From contig JAQXGF010000145.1 in NCBI GenBank assembly GCA_029006155.1, forward strand, positions 1 to 60,204: a stretch of 60,204 nt of DNA. Reading direction: 5' to 3'. The first letter of the stretch is position 1; the number at the start of each line of letters is the position of its first letter. Shown piece by piece: positions 1-8,410 of this stretch. The position numbers were made by a program, and so were the translations under genes. Source of the stretch: Lachnospiraceae bacterium (lineage in GTDB: Bacteria > Bacillota > Clostridia > Lachnospirales > Lachnospiraceae). The notes below the pieces were generated by a model. It ran no database searches. It was not told where the DNA came from and saw only the letters and a program-made list of their open reading frames with translations.

Positions 1-143
1 CTATATCTGAAACATAGATGCACGATTTCTGTGTACTTTATTCAGTTTTCAATGTGCAATTTTAATTTATATTGAACGCTCACAAGAGCATATCAATCTT
101 TTTCTCATCAGATTAGATTATCCGAGTTTTCGGACAGTCTCTG

Positions 144-167
144 GGGGGCTTTTTCAGCCCCCTTTTT
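144..167 (+). terminator. Rho-independent terminator
   Basis: A 7-bp GC-rich stem (GGGGGCT / AGCCCCC) with a short loop is followed by five T residues on the + strand. It would end a + strand transcript entering from the left edge. Its T-run is on the + side, so it is not well placed as the terminator of the - strand regulator gene whose 3' end is at 181. The first 143 bases hold nothing else I can identify. Confidence 0.6.
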
Positions 168-180
168 GCTGTCTGAACGT

Positions 181-606
181 TCAGCACAAGGTATCTTCAT
201 TTTCATCAAAAAGCCGGTCATTGATCGTGAACAGGTCGAGCTGATGGAGCAGGCCGTAGTAGATGATGGCGTCGCGTTTGCGCTTTGGATAGAGTTCCGC
301 CATTCCACAGAGCCGTAAAAGCTCCTGCGTCTCCTCAATGCTGGCACCAAGCCCGTAGCACAGGCAGAGCAGCCGGTTCCGGGACGGTGTCCGCCTTCCG
401 GCGAAGATCTGGTGCAGATAGATCTCACTCATGCCGGCCTGCTTGGCAAGCGCGGCCTTGGAGACATGCTTTTTTTCGAACAGGTAGTTTAATAATTCCG
501 AGACACTTTTGTCCACAAACAGTTCTTCATTTTGGGACAAGAACTGCGTCAGATCCGGAGAATCCATGAGCTCCTGACGCAGACCGTCTGTATTTTTCGT
601 TTTCAT
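181..606 (-). CDS. XRE-family helix-turn-helix regulator
   Basis: A 141-residue cytoplasmic protein. The central part, about residues 33-75, has the helix-turn-helix pattern of Cro/C1-type regulators (LAKQAGMSEIYLHQIFAG followed by RRTPSR). The C-terminal half, with LCYGLGASIEETQELLRLCG, resembles a family of Clostridia proteins in which the HTH is followed by a helical region of unknown role. The start at 606 is preceded only by a weak purine-rich stretch, so an internal start is possible. The divergent neighbour at 868 is a Ser/Thr kinase, and small HTH proteins of this sort are sometimes found near such kinases. That link is inference. DNA target and ligand are unknown. Confidence 0.7.
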   Translation of the reverse strand: MKTKNTDGLRQELMDSPDLTQFLSQNEELFVDKSVSELLNYLFEKKHVSKAALAKQAGMSEIYLHQIFAGRRTPSRNRLLCLCYGLGASIEETQELLRLCGMAELYPKRKRDAIIYYGLLHQLDLFTINDRLFDENEDTLC

Positions 607-758
607 ATGTTAGGCCCCCGACCGTTTTTGTTTGTGCAGATCCCGACAAGATTGCACAGGAGATCTCATAGTGTAAGAGATGGAGTTTGCTTATTTATAG
701 TTAGTAGGTTACAATAAATGGATTGAATTGTGAAGTGGTAATAATTTTATCTATGACA

Positions 759-796
759 CCAGGGTCAAAAGATGCCCTTTAGGCTTCTGACCCTGG
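759..796. repeat. Inverted repeat between regulator and kinase genes
   Basis: Perfect 9-bp arms CCAGGGTCA (759-767) and TGACCCTGG (788-796) are separated by 20 bases. The repeat lies about 70 bases upstream of the kinase start at 868 on a stretch without genes (607-867). It could be an operator or an RNA hairpin. There is no T-run after it on either strand, so a simple terminator is unlikely. Confidence 0.5.
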
Positions 797-867
797 CATC
801 TGTATATTAAACTATAAATGCGCAGGAAAAACAATATGCACACCGCATAGGGATAAGGTTCAAAGAC

Positions 868-1572
868 ATGGAGATTTATGACAGCCTTCTGGAGGCCGTC
901 CGTAGCGAATACGATACGGTCAGAGTGATGAAAAAAAGTGAACGGGGGCAGGTATCGCTGGTACGGCACAAAGAGAGCGGCACCCGCTATATTTTCAGGC
1001 ATTTTTATGGGAGCAGTGCGGTCTATCAGCGGTTGCTTACGGTCTCTTGTCCACATCTGCCACAGATCATGGACGTGGGCGAAAAGGACGGACAGACCGT
1101 TTTGCTGGAGGAGTACATACAGGGGGATACGCTCGGGGAGATTCTGAAAGGCGGATTGCTGACGACGGTGGAGGCGAAGCAGATCGCCCGACAGTTGTGC
1201 TCCGCCTTATGGGTGCTGCATTCCATGGGGGTAGTACACCGGGATGTGAAGCCGGATAATGTCATCATCCGTGGGAAGGAGGCCGTCCTGATCGATTTTG
1301 ATGCGTCCAGAATCTATAAAAATGCGACACAGGAAGATACGCAGATCCTCGGGACGACCGGGTTCGCAGCGCCGGAGCAGTATGGCCTTTCCCAGTCGGA
1401 TGGACGGGCGGATATTTATGCGCTCGGCGTATTGCTTAATATCATGCTGACAGGGGAGCATCCGTCCCGGAAGCTGGCGTCCGGCCGGATGGGACGGATC
1501 GTGCAGCGCTGTACGATGGTGAACCCATCCAAACGATATAAAAATATCCTTCATCTGATGGAGGTCTTATAG
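868..1572 (+). CDS. Small Hanks-type serine/threonine protein kinase
   Basis: A 234-residue kinase domain with no membrane segment or extracellular sensor. The catalytic loop HRDVKPDN is at 124-131, the metal-binding DFG is DFD (143-145), and the activation-segment APE is at 168-170, preceded by GTTGFAAPEQYG. The N-lobe is short. The position of the ATP-anchoring lysine reads RYIFRHF, with arginine where lysine is expected, so activity may be altered. It ends 14 bases before a zinc-ribbon membrane protein and is very likely cotranscribed with it, making that protein a candidate partner or substrate. It would phosphorylate Ser/Thr in the cytoplasm; targets are unknown. Confidence 0.85.
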   Translation: MEIYDSLLEAVRSEYDTVRVMKKSERGQVSLVRHKESGTRYIFRHFYGSSAVYQRLLTVSCPHLPQIMDVGEKDGQTVLLEEYIQGDTLGEILKGGLLTTVEAKQIARQLCSALWVLHSMGVVHRDVKPDNVIIRGKEAVLIDFDASRIYKNATQEDTQILGTTGFAAPEQYGLSQSDGRADIYALGVLLNIMLTGEHPSRKLASGRMGRIVQRCTMVNPSKRYKNILHLMEVL

Positions 1573-1586
1573 GGGGAAATGGGAAG

Positions 1587-2834
1587 ATGAGTAAAAAATG
1601 TGTGAAATGTGGGCATCTGTTACCGGAGGATGCCTCTTTTTGTCCGCACTGTACAGCAGTGCAGACCGAAAAGCAGGAGATAAAGACACCGCGGCGGTGG
1701 AAAAAGAAGGCGGCGACCACGCTGACGGTCCTGGTGATCGTGGCAGCTGCCGGGGCAGCAGTCTCTATGTATCACCGGCCAAAGGCGTATGAGGGCAGTG
1801 CGCAGATCGTGTATCCGGGGAAGGACAAATCTTATAAACTCCTGCTGTCCTTTTCTGCGGGTGATGGTGTGACCGGGCATGCGCAGGGCGAGCGGACGGA
1901 TACGATCGCGGAAGGGATGGAGAGCGCACTTCCGTGCCAGCTGTATGTCTTTGATGAAGCGAGCGGGGAGCTGGCAGGTGAGGAGTTTTCAGATCTGGTC
2001 GCATCGTGCAAAGTCGATGCAGCACCGCAGGATGGCGCGCAGAAGATGCAGTATGTGGAGCCGGTCTACAATGCGAGCTTTCCGGATGCAGCGTATACGT
2101 CTGATATTTCTTATTCGGCTGACAGTGGGACGAATGAGATTCTCTGGGATCTGACGATGAAAAACGGCGATACGATCTCGCTTCACACGCGGCTTTCGAT
2201 TGAGAAACAGGAAGTGGTCACTTATTTTGCGGAAGATACGCCGATGGAGACGACGGAGGAGCTGAATGCACTGCTCGCTTCGATCGAGGAGGAGGTGCCA
2301 TCGGATACGCCGGTGTATCTGCATCTTCCGGCGGTCACCTATGACGGGCCGGTCACGTTTGGCAATCATGTGTTTGGCATTTACGGAAGTACGGAGGGAG
2401 ATGCCGTGACGACTTTTACGGAGACGGTGAGTATGCGAGGGCTGAACGGCAATTATGCGGATCTGTACGGCATCCGCTTTGCAGGAGCATCCGGGACCGG
2501 GCTGAATGCCTACTGTCTGGTGCTGCTTTCCGAGTGCAGCTTTGACGGCTGGGATACCGCGGCAATTGCACAGAACGGAGCATGGGTCAATGCAGATGCC
2601 TGCACATTTACCAATAACGGGACGGCGCTGAAATTCTGTACGAGTTCTGCCTACGGCACGGCACCTTCCTATCTGAACAATACGTTTACCGGAAATGGAA
2701 CGGCGGTCTGCATCGACAGCCTGCCGGGGAATGAGATTCTCGATTTTGCCGGAAGTATTTTCTCCGAAAATGAGGTGGACATTAAAAATCAGGCGGAGCA
2801 TCCGATCGATACGGCGAAGGCGATCTTCAAATAA
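1587..2834 (+). CDS. Zinc-ribbon membrane-anchored protein with beta-helix-like C-terminus
   Basis: A 415-residue protein. It starts with a zinc ribbon (CVKCGH and CPHC, residues 5-22), then a basic stretch and one hydrophobic segment at about 42-60, so the zinc ribbon should face the cytoplasm and the rest the outside. The last ~170 residues contain runs typical of right-handed parallel beta-helices (short N-N-T-F-type turns such as CTFTNNGTALKF and NNTFTGNGTAV). I do not recognise a specific family beyond the zinc ribbon. It follows the Ser/Thr kinase gene by 14 bases. The pair resembles zinc-ribbon membrane proteins linked to one-domain kinases in Lachnospiraceae. Function unknown. Confidence 0.7.
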   Translation: MSKKCVKCGHLLPEDASFCPHCTAVQTEKQEIKTPRRWKKKAATTLTVLVIVAAAGAAVSMYHRPKAYEGSAQIVYPGKDKSYKLLLSFSAGDGVTGHAQGERTDTIAEGMESALPCQLYVFDEASGELAGEEFSDLVASCKVDAAPQDGAQKMQYVEPVYNASFPDAAYTSDISYSADSGTNEILWDLTMKNGDTISLHTRLSIEKQEVVTYFAEDTPMETTEELNALLASIEEEVPSDTPVYLHLPAVTYDGPVTFGNHVFGIYGSTEGDAVTTFTETVSMRGLNGNYADLYGIRFAGASGTGLNAYCLVLLSECSFDGWDTAAIAQNGAWVNADACTFTNNGTALKFCTSSAYGTAPSYLNNTFTGNGTAVCIDSLPGNEILDFAGSIFSENEVDIKNQAEHPIDTAKAIFK

Positions 2835-2935
2835 GTCTCTTTACTATGCTGTCGGGTAATTGTTTCTGGCTTCGCTTTCTTTTATGCTGAATGAGATATC
2901 TGCAAAGTACATAAGAAGAAAGCGGAGGGAAAGAC

Positions 2936-5215
2936 ATGAAACGAAGAAAGATAGCGTTGCTGCTGGCCATGACGCTGACCCTGACACAGGGGATGGGCGT
3001 GACCGTGCCGGTAGCTGCAGAAGAACTGCCGACCGGCGAAGGGCTGGAGCAGGAAATCGTGCCGGATGGCGGTGACGAGGCAACTGAAGTTCTGGATGAT
3101 GAAGCGGGAGCAGATGTCCCAGAAGGTGTAGATGCTGCAACCGACATGGATCTGCTGGCGGTACAGAATGCGGGCTCAGTCACTGTGGAAGGCGTGGAAG
3201 TGCTGGAGGATGACGGGGACGATGGTGACGACGGAGAAGACGGAGAAGACGGCGACGACGGCGATGATGAAGATCAGTATGCTGGCCATATCTGGGAGGG
3301 TGACAGCCCGTATGTCATGTCTGTGCACTATGACGGAACCGTCGGAAATGGCGCGATGTTGACGGACAGCGAGATGACGATCCGGACAGAGCTGTGTGTG
3401 AAGGAGGGGCTTGTACCGGTAACGGATTATAAGCTGGAGATCTTTGAAAATCCGGATTACGGTACCGCTACAGTGACGGATGATGGAAAAGGAATTCGGA
3501 TCAAGTCAGGAGAAGACATTCCGGAATGGGATCCGATCTTTGTAGGTGCTGTTTGGCTGCCGGATGAAACCGGTGTCTATCAGGAAGCATTTATTAAGGA
3601 GTTCTATTTTTCCGTTACGAATACCATGCTGACTCCGCAGGAGCTGAAGTTGAATCCGGCGATTGGGGAGGTCATTGATATCTCCAAGCTTGGTCTGAAA
3701 GTGAAGCGGTATGAAAATGGAAACTGGACGGAGCTTTCCGGAGACAACATCAGAATCTGGATTGATTCCGGCCGTAATGATGATGACAGTCCGTTGGAGT
3801 ATGACTATGATCCAAGTGCGTGGACGCTGCAGGAGCTTCCGGGAGGAATACAGACGCTGACCAGAACGAGCGGTGTATCTACGTGGATCGGTCTGAGCGG
3901 GATGGAAAAAGATGCCGATGGTAACTGGCAGTCACTTACCAGAAAAGAGTATGGCATTGATGCGACCACTGCTATCCACAGTCATAGCTGGCAGACGGTA
4001 AGTGTAGAAAAAGAAGCGACCTGCACGACAGAAGGAAGCAAGACGGAAAAATGTGCTTCCTGCGATGCCGTGAGAACTGAGACGATTCCGGCAACCGAAC
4101 ATACATGGGATACAGGTGTCATCACGAAAGAAGCGACCTGTACAGAGGCAGGAATCCGCACGTATACCTGCACCGTATGCAAAGAAACGAAGAGTGAGAC
4201 AATACCAGCTACTGGTGAACATACATGGGACGCAGGTGTAGTCACGAAAGAAGCGACCTGCACAGAGGCAGGAGTCCGTACCTATACCTGTAGTACCTGC
4301 AAGACGACCAGAACCGAGGCGATCCCGGCGACCGGCCATAAGGCAGTCTTCGACGCAGCAGTCGCAGCGACCGTTCTGACGGAAGGAAAGACCGAGGGAA
4401 GCCACTGCAGCGTGTGTGGCACGGTACTGAAGCCGCAGGGTACGGTGGCAAGACTGACCCCGACGATTTCACTGACTGATTCCTCACTAAAGATGAAGAC
4501 CGGCCAGTCCACGACCGCATTCCGTGCGAGCGGATTTGCAGTCGGAGATTCTGTGACGAAAGTGACCTCCAGCAATGAGAAGGTCGTAAAAGTATCGGCA
4601 GTAAAGAGCGACGGTACCTTTAAGCTGACCGCAGGCAAGAAGGCGGGTACCGCGACTGTCACGGTATATCTTGCGAGCACCGGAGAAAAATCCTTCAAGG
4701 TGACAGTACAGAAAGCTGCAGTCAAGACGACAAAGCTCACCACGACGGCAAAAGAGCTGACGATGGTAAAGGGAAGCACCTATAAGCAACTGGCATCCAC
4801 CGTTACCGTAGCGCCAGTGACGAGCAAAGAAAAGGTGACGTATTCTTCTTCCAATAAGAAAGTAGCCACGGTCAGCGCAAAAGGCGTGATCACGGCAAAG
4901 AAGGCCGGCACCGCGAAGATCACGATCAAATCCGGCAAGAAGAAAGCCGTTGTCACGGTGAAGGTCACCGGTGTAAAGACGACCAACCTTACCGGTGTTC
5001 CGGCGACAAAGACGGTATCGAAGGGGAAGACATTCAAGATCAAAGCAAAGGTAACGCCGAAGAATACAGATGAGAAAATCACCTATACGTCTTCAAATAA
5101 AAAAATCGCGACGGTGACCTCTAAAGGTGTGGTCAAAGGCATCCGCAAGGGGACCGCGACGATCACCGTCCGCAGCGGGTCTGTAGTGAAGACCTGCGAA
5201 GTAACGGTAAAATAA
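2936..5215 (+). CDS. Secreted Big2-domain repeat protein
   Basis: A 759-residue protein with a signal peptide (about 1-28, ending PVAAEE). An Asp/Glu/Gly-rich low-complexity stretch at about 91-113 comes next, then an unrecognised domain. Residues ~347-465 hold three tandem repeats of about 40 residues with the pattern EATCTEAG..TYTC..C and IPATGEH, each with three cysteines. About 260 C-terminal residues form bacterial Ig-like group 2 domains (YSSSNKKVATVSAKGVITAKK and a second copy). There is no LPxTG motif, so it is secreted or non-covalently bound. The start is set by GGAGGG six bases upstream. The same cysteine repeats recur in the gene at 45180. Likely an adhesion or cell-surface structural protein. 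Confidence 0.8.
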   Translation: MKRRKIALLLAMTLTLTQGMGVTVPVAAEELPTGEGLEQEIVPDGGDEATEVLDDEAGADVPEGVDAATDMDLLAVQNAGSVTVEGVEVLEDDGDDGDDGEDGEDGDDGDDEDQYAGHIWEGDSPYVMSVHYDGTVGNGAMLTDSEMTIRTELCVKEGLVPVTDYKLEIFENPDYGTATVTDDGKGIRIKSGEDIPEWDPIFVGAVWLPDETGVYQEAFIKEFYFSVTNTMLTPQELKLNPAIGEVIDISKLGLKVKRYENGNWTELSGDNIRIWIDSGRNDDDSPLEYDYDPSAWTLQELPGGIQTLTRTSGVSTWIGLSGMEKDADGNWQSLTRKEYGIDATTAIHSHSWQTVSVEKEATCTTEGSKTEKCASCDAVRTETIPATEHTWDTGVITKEATCTEAGIRTYTCTVCKETKSETIPATGEHTWDAGVVTKEATCTEAGVRTYTCSTCKTTRTEAIPATGHKAVFDAAVAATVLTEGKTEGSHCSVCGTVLKPQGTVARLTPTISLTDSSLKMKTGQSTTAFRASGFAVGDSVTKVTSSNEKVVKVSAVKSDGTFKLTAGKKAGTATVTVYLASTGEKSFKVTVQKAAVKTTKLTTTAKELTMVKGSTYKQLASTVTVAPVTSKEKVTYSSSNKKVATVSAKGVITAKKAGTAKITIKSGKKKAVVTVKVTGVKTTNLTGVPATKTVSKGKTFKIKAKVTPKNTDEKITYTSSNKKIATVTSKGVVKGIRKGTATITVRSGSVVKTCEVTVK

Positions 5216-5232
5216 GTGTAATAAATGAGGTC

Positions 5233-5282
5233 AAAAGGACTGTGCAGAGGATGAAACAAACCTCCGGCACGGTCCTTTTTTA
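5233..5282. terminator. Bidirectional terminator
   Basis: A long imperfect stem (AAAAGGACTGTGC..GAGG pairing with CCTC..GCACGGTCCTTTTT) lies between two convergent genes. It has A-run and T-run flanks, so it can end transcription from both sides. It overlaps the last codons of the - strand gene by a few bases. Confidence 0.8.
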
Positions 5283-5795
5283 TTTCAATTTTTCTTTTTC
5301 CGCTTTTAAAAGCTCGATATTCAGATCATTTTCGCTGGCAGTCTTGTCTACCCAGAGATTCAGGGAGTCGATCGCGAGGGATACTTCGTCCAGCTTCTTG
5401 CTGATGAAGGCGAAGTCCCGCATCTCATCGTCGGTGATCTTGCCGTCGCGTGCGATCTGGATCAGGCGGCCGGTGAGAGGGGAGATCTCGTTTAAGCTGG
5501 CGATCGTCTCGAGGATGATCGTGGAGAGCTCAGAGACTTCGATCTCCGGGACGTAGCGGCTGCCGATCGTGCATTTGTGCGAGCAGTAGTAGTTGCACAG
5601 ATCCGGACGGCGGTAGCAGTCGGCCATCTGAATGATGTCGTAGGGTGTCGGATCCTGCAGCTCATACTCGATTTTCTCAATGCGGGAGGCGGAGACGCCT
5701 TCCATCTGTTCCGCTGCCTTTTCGCGGGTCAGGCCCTGCTCTTCACGGCATTGCTGATAGATGGTTTTATTTTCTCTCGTGGATTGTTTTCCCAT
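5280..5795 (-). CDS. Helix-turn-helix domain protein
   Basis: A 171-residue protein. The start at 5795 was chosen because AAAGGAG lies just upstream and the N-terminus then matches HTH regulators; a longer reading frame upstream lacks a good ribosome site. Residues ~10-55 form a Cro/C1-like HTH (CREEQGLTREKAAEQMEGVS) followed by EYELQDPTPYDIIQMADCY. The middle contains a cysteine cluster (LCNYYCSHKCTIG) that could bind metal. The C-terminal half is helical and Leu/Glu-rich, likely coiled coil. Related Clostridia proteins are annotated only as HTH-domain proteins; the target is unknown. Confidence 0.7.
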   Translation of the reverse strand: MGKQSTRENKTIYQQCREEQGLTREKAAEQMEGVSASRIEKIEYELQDPTPYDIIQMADCYRRPDLCNYYCSHKCTIGSRYVPEIEVSELSTIILETIASLNEISPLTGRLIQIARDGKITDDEMRDFAFISKKLDEVSLAIDSLNLWVDKTASENDLNIELLKAEKEKLK

Positions 5796-5989
5796 AGTTT
5801 CTCCTTTATCTGTCTTATCTCGCGGAACCGGAGAAATAGGGGGGATTATTTCTGCGGATTCGGGGTGGAAATTCATTCGGAATTTATTATAATAGATTCT
5901 GCAGGGTACGACAAGGACAGGCAGAAAGAAATGCGCCAGAAGGTAGAATAAAAACTGGATGCAGCCTGCAAGATAAAAAGGAGAGATGA

Positions 5990-6208
5990 ATGATGTTGAC
6001 ACTGTTATTTCTGATTTGTTTATTTGGAGTATTTGGAAAGCTGTTTTGCTTTGGATTAAAGGCGGCATGGGGGATTTCAAAATTCGTACTGACGATCGTA
6101 TTTCTTCCGGTCGTGCTGATCGTGATGGTCATTGCAGGGCTTATCAAAATCGCGTTGCCGCTGCTTCTGATCATCGGGATCGTAGGACTGATTACGGAGA
6201 AGCGATAG
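5990..6208 (+). CDS. Small hydrophobic membrane protein
   Basis: A 72-residue protein consisting almost wholly of two or three membrane segments (for example VLTIVFLPVVLIVMVIAGLI, then PLLLIIGIVGLI), ending TEKR. AAGGAG lies directly upstream of the first of two adjacent ATG codons. It is transcribed away from the HTH gene at 5280-5795 and its stop is 4 bases from the 3' end of the kinase gene on the other strand. I do not recognise a family. Confidence 0.6.
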   Translation: MMLTLLFLICLFGVFGKLFCFGLKAAWGISKFVLTIVFLPVVLIVMVIAGLIKIALPLLLIIGIVGLITEKR

Positions 6209-6212
6209 TGGG

Positions 6213-7535
6213 CTATCCCTCGCTCCGCAGCATAATCCTCGCGGTGAAGACACCAGCTTCGTGAGTGAAGCTGCAGTCTCCACCGTTTTTTTCTGCGATC
6301 CGGCGGATGGACTGGATGCCGATGCCGTCAGCCGGGCGCTTGGCGGAGCGGAAGATGCCATTCGTCTCCTGAATCTTACCGTCAAAGGCATTTTCGACCT
6401 GAATCAGGAGCAGATGTGTAAAATGGCAGGATACCTCCACACGGATGTACCGGCCATTTTTCATGCGCAGGCTGGCTTCCAGCGCGTTTTCCAGAAGATT
6501 GGAGAGTACCAGGCACATGTCGATTTCATCCACAGGGACCTGGGCAGGCAGATCGATCTGTGCGGAAAATGGAATCTGCTCTCGTTTTGCAAGCGCACAG
6601 TAGTAGCCCACCACGCTGTCTGCGGCCTGATTTTCACAGAATGGGACGGCAAGATCCGGAATTTTGCTGGTGGCGCTGGCGAGATACGCCTTTATTTTTT
6701 CGAGGTCGCCCTGCTCGGCCAGAGCGGACAGCTGGAGAAAATGATGGCGCAGATCGTGCCGTGCCTGCCTGGCCTCCTCGATGGCAGTGCGGAGGCTGTC
6801 GTACCGCGCCTGCTGCAGCGAGAGAAAATGATTCTCCTGCTGTAATCTGGCGTTTCGGTTCAGACTGTTTGCCATGAGCAGGAACATGGCGTAGAACAGG
6901 ACGAGAATCGCCAGAAGGATCAGGCTGATCACGATGTAGCCCTGCAGGATCCGGCCGGTATAGAGTGTATTGCGGTAGGTCGGGATCATAAAGATGTTCA
7001 GACCGATGAAGATCATCGGCAAAAGCCAGAAAATATACCAGGTCTGGGCAAAATTTTCATCCTCGATCATCGTCCGGACGGCGTGCGTGGCCGGATACCA
7101 GGCGGCGAGCAGGAACAGAAAGCAGATGCCGTTGTATAAAAGTCCGGCGGCAGGCTGAAACCAGAGCGCGGACTGTGCCGGATCCAGATCGGCGGCCAGC
7201 AGTGCATTGATCGCGCGGCAGAAACTGTTGACGCAGGCAAAGACCGCACATACCGCCAGAAAAATACTACCGGATTTCCACAGGGAAATGCGAAGCGTTT
7301 TATGATACAGCACCATGGCGAGCAGCAACAGGACAAAAAGCACCGGACGTGTCGGGCATTCCAGTGTGCCGCAGAGCGCACCACCCAACATGCAAAGGCC
7401 AAGAAGCAGCGGAATAAGCCATGCCATCAGCCTTCGCGGGGACTGTTTCAGGCAGGGTGTCACCGGAAGGTAGGCGAGCAGCATGCCGGGGAGCAGGACG
7501 GTGAGCTCCAGCGTCGGTCGCAGGATCGTAGTCAT
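6213..7535 (-). CDS. GHKL-type sensor histidine kinase (AgrC-like)
   Basis: A 440-residue kinase with about six membrane segments in the first 220 residues, then a dimerisation region and a GHKL ATPase domain. The phosphoacceptor is H260 in RHDLRHHF. The N box is LSNLLENALEAS, and a GIGIQSI glycine motif is near the end. This is the architecture of quorum-peptide sensors such as AgrC and of Lachnospiraceae homologues. Its start overlaps the stop of the upstream LytTR regulator by 4 bases (7532-7535), so the two are coupled. No AgrB or AgrD gene is visible nearby, so the signal is unknown. Confidence 0.88.
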   Translation of the reverse strand: MTTILRPTLELTVLLPGMLLAYLPVTPCLKQSPRRLMAWLIPLLLGLCMLGGALCGTLECPTRPVLFVLLLLAMVLYHKTLRISLWKSGSIFLAVCAVFACVNSFCRAINALLAADLDPAQSALWFQPAAGLLYNGICFLFLLAAWYPATHAVRTMIEDENFAQTWYIFWLLPMIFIGLNIFMIPTYRNTLYTGRILQGYIVISLILLAILVLFYAMFLLMANSLNRNARLQQENHFLSLQQARYDSLRTAIEEARQARHDLRHHFLQLSALAEQGDLEKIKAYLASATSKIPDLAVPFCENQAADSVVGYYCALAKREQIPFSAQIDLPAQVPVDEIDMCLVLSNLLENALEASLRMKNGRYIRVEVSCHFTHLLLIQVENAFDGKIQETNGIFRSAKRPADGIGIQSIRRIAEKNGGDCSFTHEAGVFTARIMLRSEG

Positions 7536-8260
7536 GGTCTGACCCCCTTTTCAAACAGATGCGTCATAAACGCCTGCCGTGCGGCCTTGGAAAGGTCACG
7601 GCTGACCGGGACGCGGCTGCCGTCATCGAGCAGAAATACCGATCCGTCAAAGTCGACGGCATGCTCCAGATTTACGACCGTCCCGCGGCTGCAGAGAAAA
7701 AAGCGTGCATCCGCCTTCAGCGGGGCGGTAAAGTCCTTAAACGATTGGCGCACCGTCAGAACGGTGGATTGTGTGGTGTGAATGTGGATCATGTGAGAAA
7801 AATGCTCCGCGTAGATGAAGCTGGAAAACGGGAGCGGTACTTCGGTGCCATTTAATTTCAGCGTCATCTGTTTTTCCGGGGCTGGAATACGGGCAAGGAT
7901 CTCATCGACCAGATCGGAAATCGCCTCTTCGGTATAGGGCTTGACCAGATAGTGCATGGCGCGGACGCCGAAGCCCTCCAGCGCGTGGTCTGTGGAAGTC
8001 GTCGTAAAGATCAGCAGGCAGCGCGGATCTGTTTTTCGGAATTGTTTTGCAGTCTCGATGCCATTTACCCCGTCCATATAGATGTCTAAAAATAAAATTG
8101 CAAACTGTAGCTTTGCACAAGCGGAGAGAAACGCTTCGCCACTCTCGTATTCGAGCAGCTTTGCCTGTATATTCCGCCGGGACAGCTGGCGTTCCAGACG
8201 GCCACGCAGCAGTGCGCGCTCCGCTGCAATATCATCAACAATCGCAATGTTCATACTCAA
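7532..8260 (-). CDS. LytTR-family response regulator
   Basis: A 242-residue protein with a receiver domain (acidic pocket DD at 9-10, phosphoacceptor D59 in FLDIYMDG) and a LytTR DNA-binding domain from about 140 to the end (MTLKLNGTEVPLPFSSFIYAE). The start has AAAGGAGG upstream. It is the first gene of a two-gene operon with the GHKL kinase. Proteins of this class bind pairs of short direct repeats, and such a pair is found at 8310-8336, upstream of the divergent secreted-protein gene at 8411. That makes this gene the likely regulator of that gene (inference). Confidence 0.9.
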   Translation of the reverse strand: MSMNIAIVDDIAAERALLRGRLERQLSRRNIQAKLLEYESGEAFLSACAKLQFAILFLDIYMDGVNGIETAKQFRKTDPRCLLIFTTTSTDHALEGFGVRAMHYLVKPYTEEAISDLVDEILARIPAPEKQMTLKLNGTEVPLPFSSFIYAEHFSHMIHIHTTQSTVLTVRQSFKDFTAPLKADARFFLCSRGTVVNLEHAVDFDGSVFLLDDGSRVPVSRDLSKAARQAFMTHLFEKGVRP

Positions 8261-8309
8261 ACGCCTCCTTTTCGTATCAACACCTCCAGTATACCACAGG
8301 ATGTGACGA

Positions 8310-8372
8310 TTCGTGCTGGATTCTTACCGTTCGTGCCAGATGCATTGAAAAAAAGACGGCTTTTTTTATAAT
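8310..8372 (+). promoter_or_regulatory. LytTR-type direct repeats and promoter of the 8411 gene
   Basis: Two direct repeats share TTCGTGC at 8310-8316 and 8330-8336, a 20-bp period. In the longer alignment ACGATTCGTGCTGGA and ACCGTTCGTGCCAGA match at 11 of 15 positions. Directly downstream are TTGAAA (8345-8350), a 16-bp spacer and TATAAT (8367-8372). Two repeats spaced by about two helical turns next to the -35 box is the usual layout of LytTR activators. Confidence 0.65.
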
Positions 8373-8410
8373 GAAATCATGACGTCTGTGATACAGAAAG
8401 GGGAACGACT

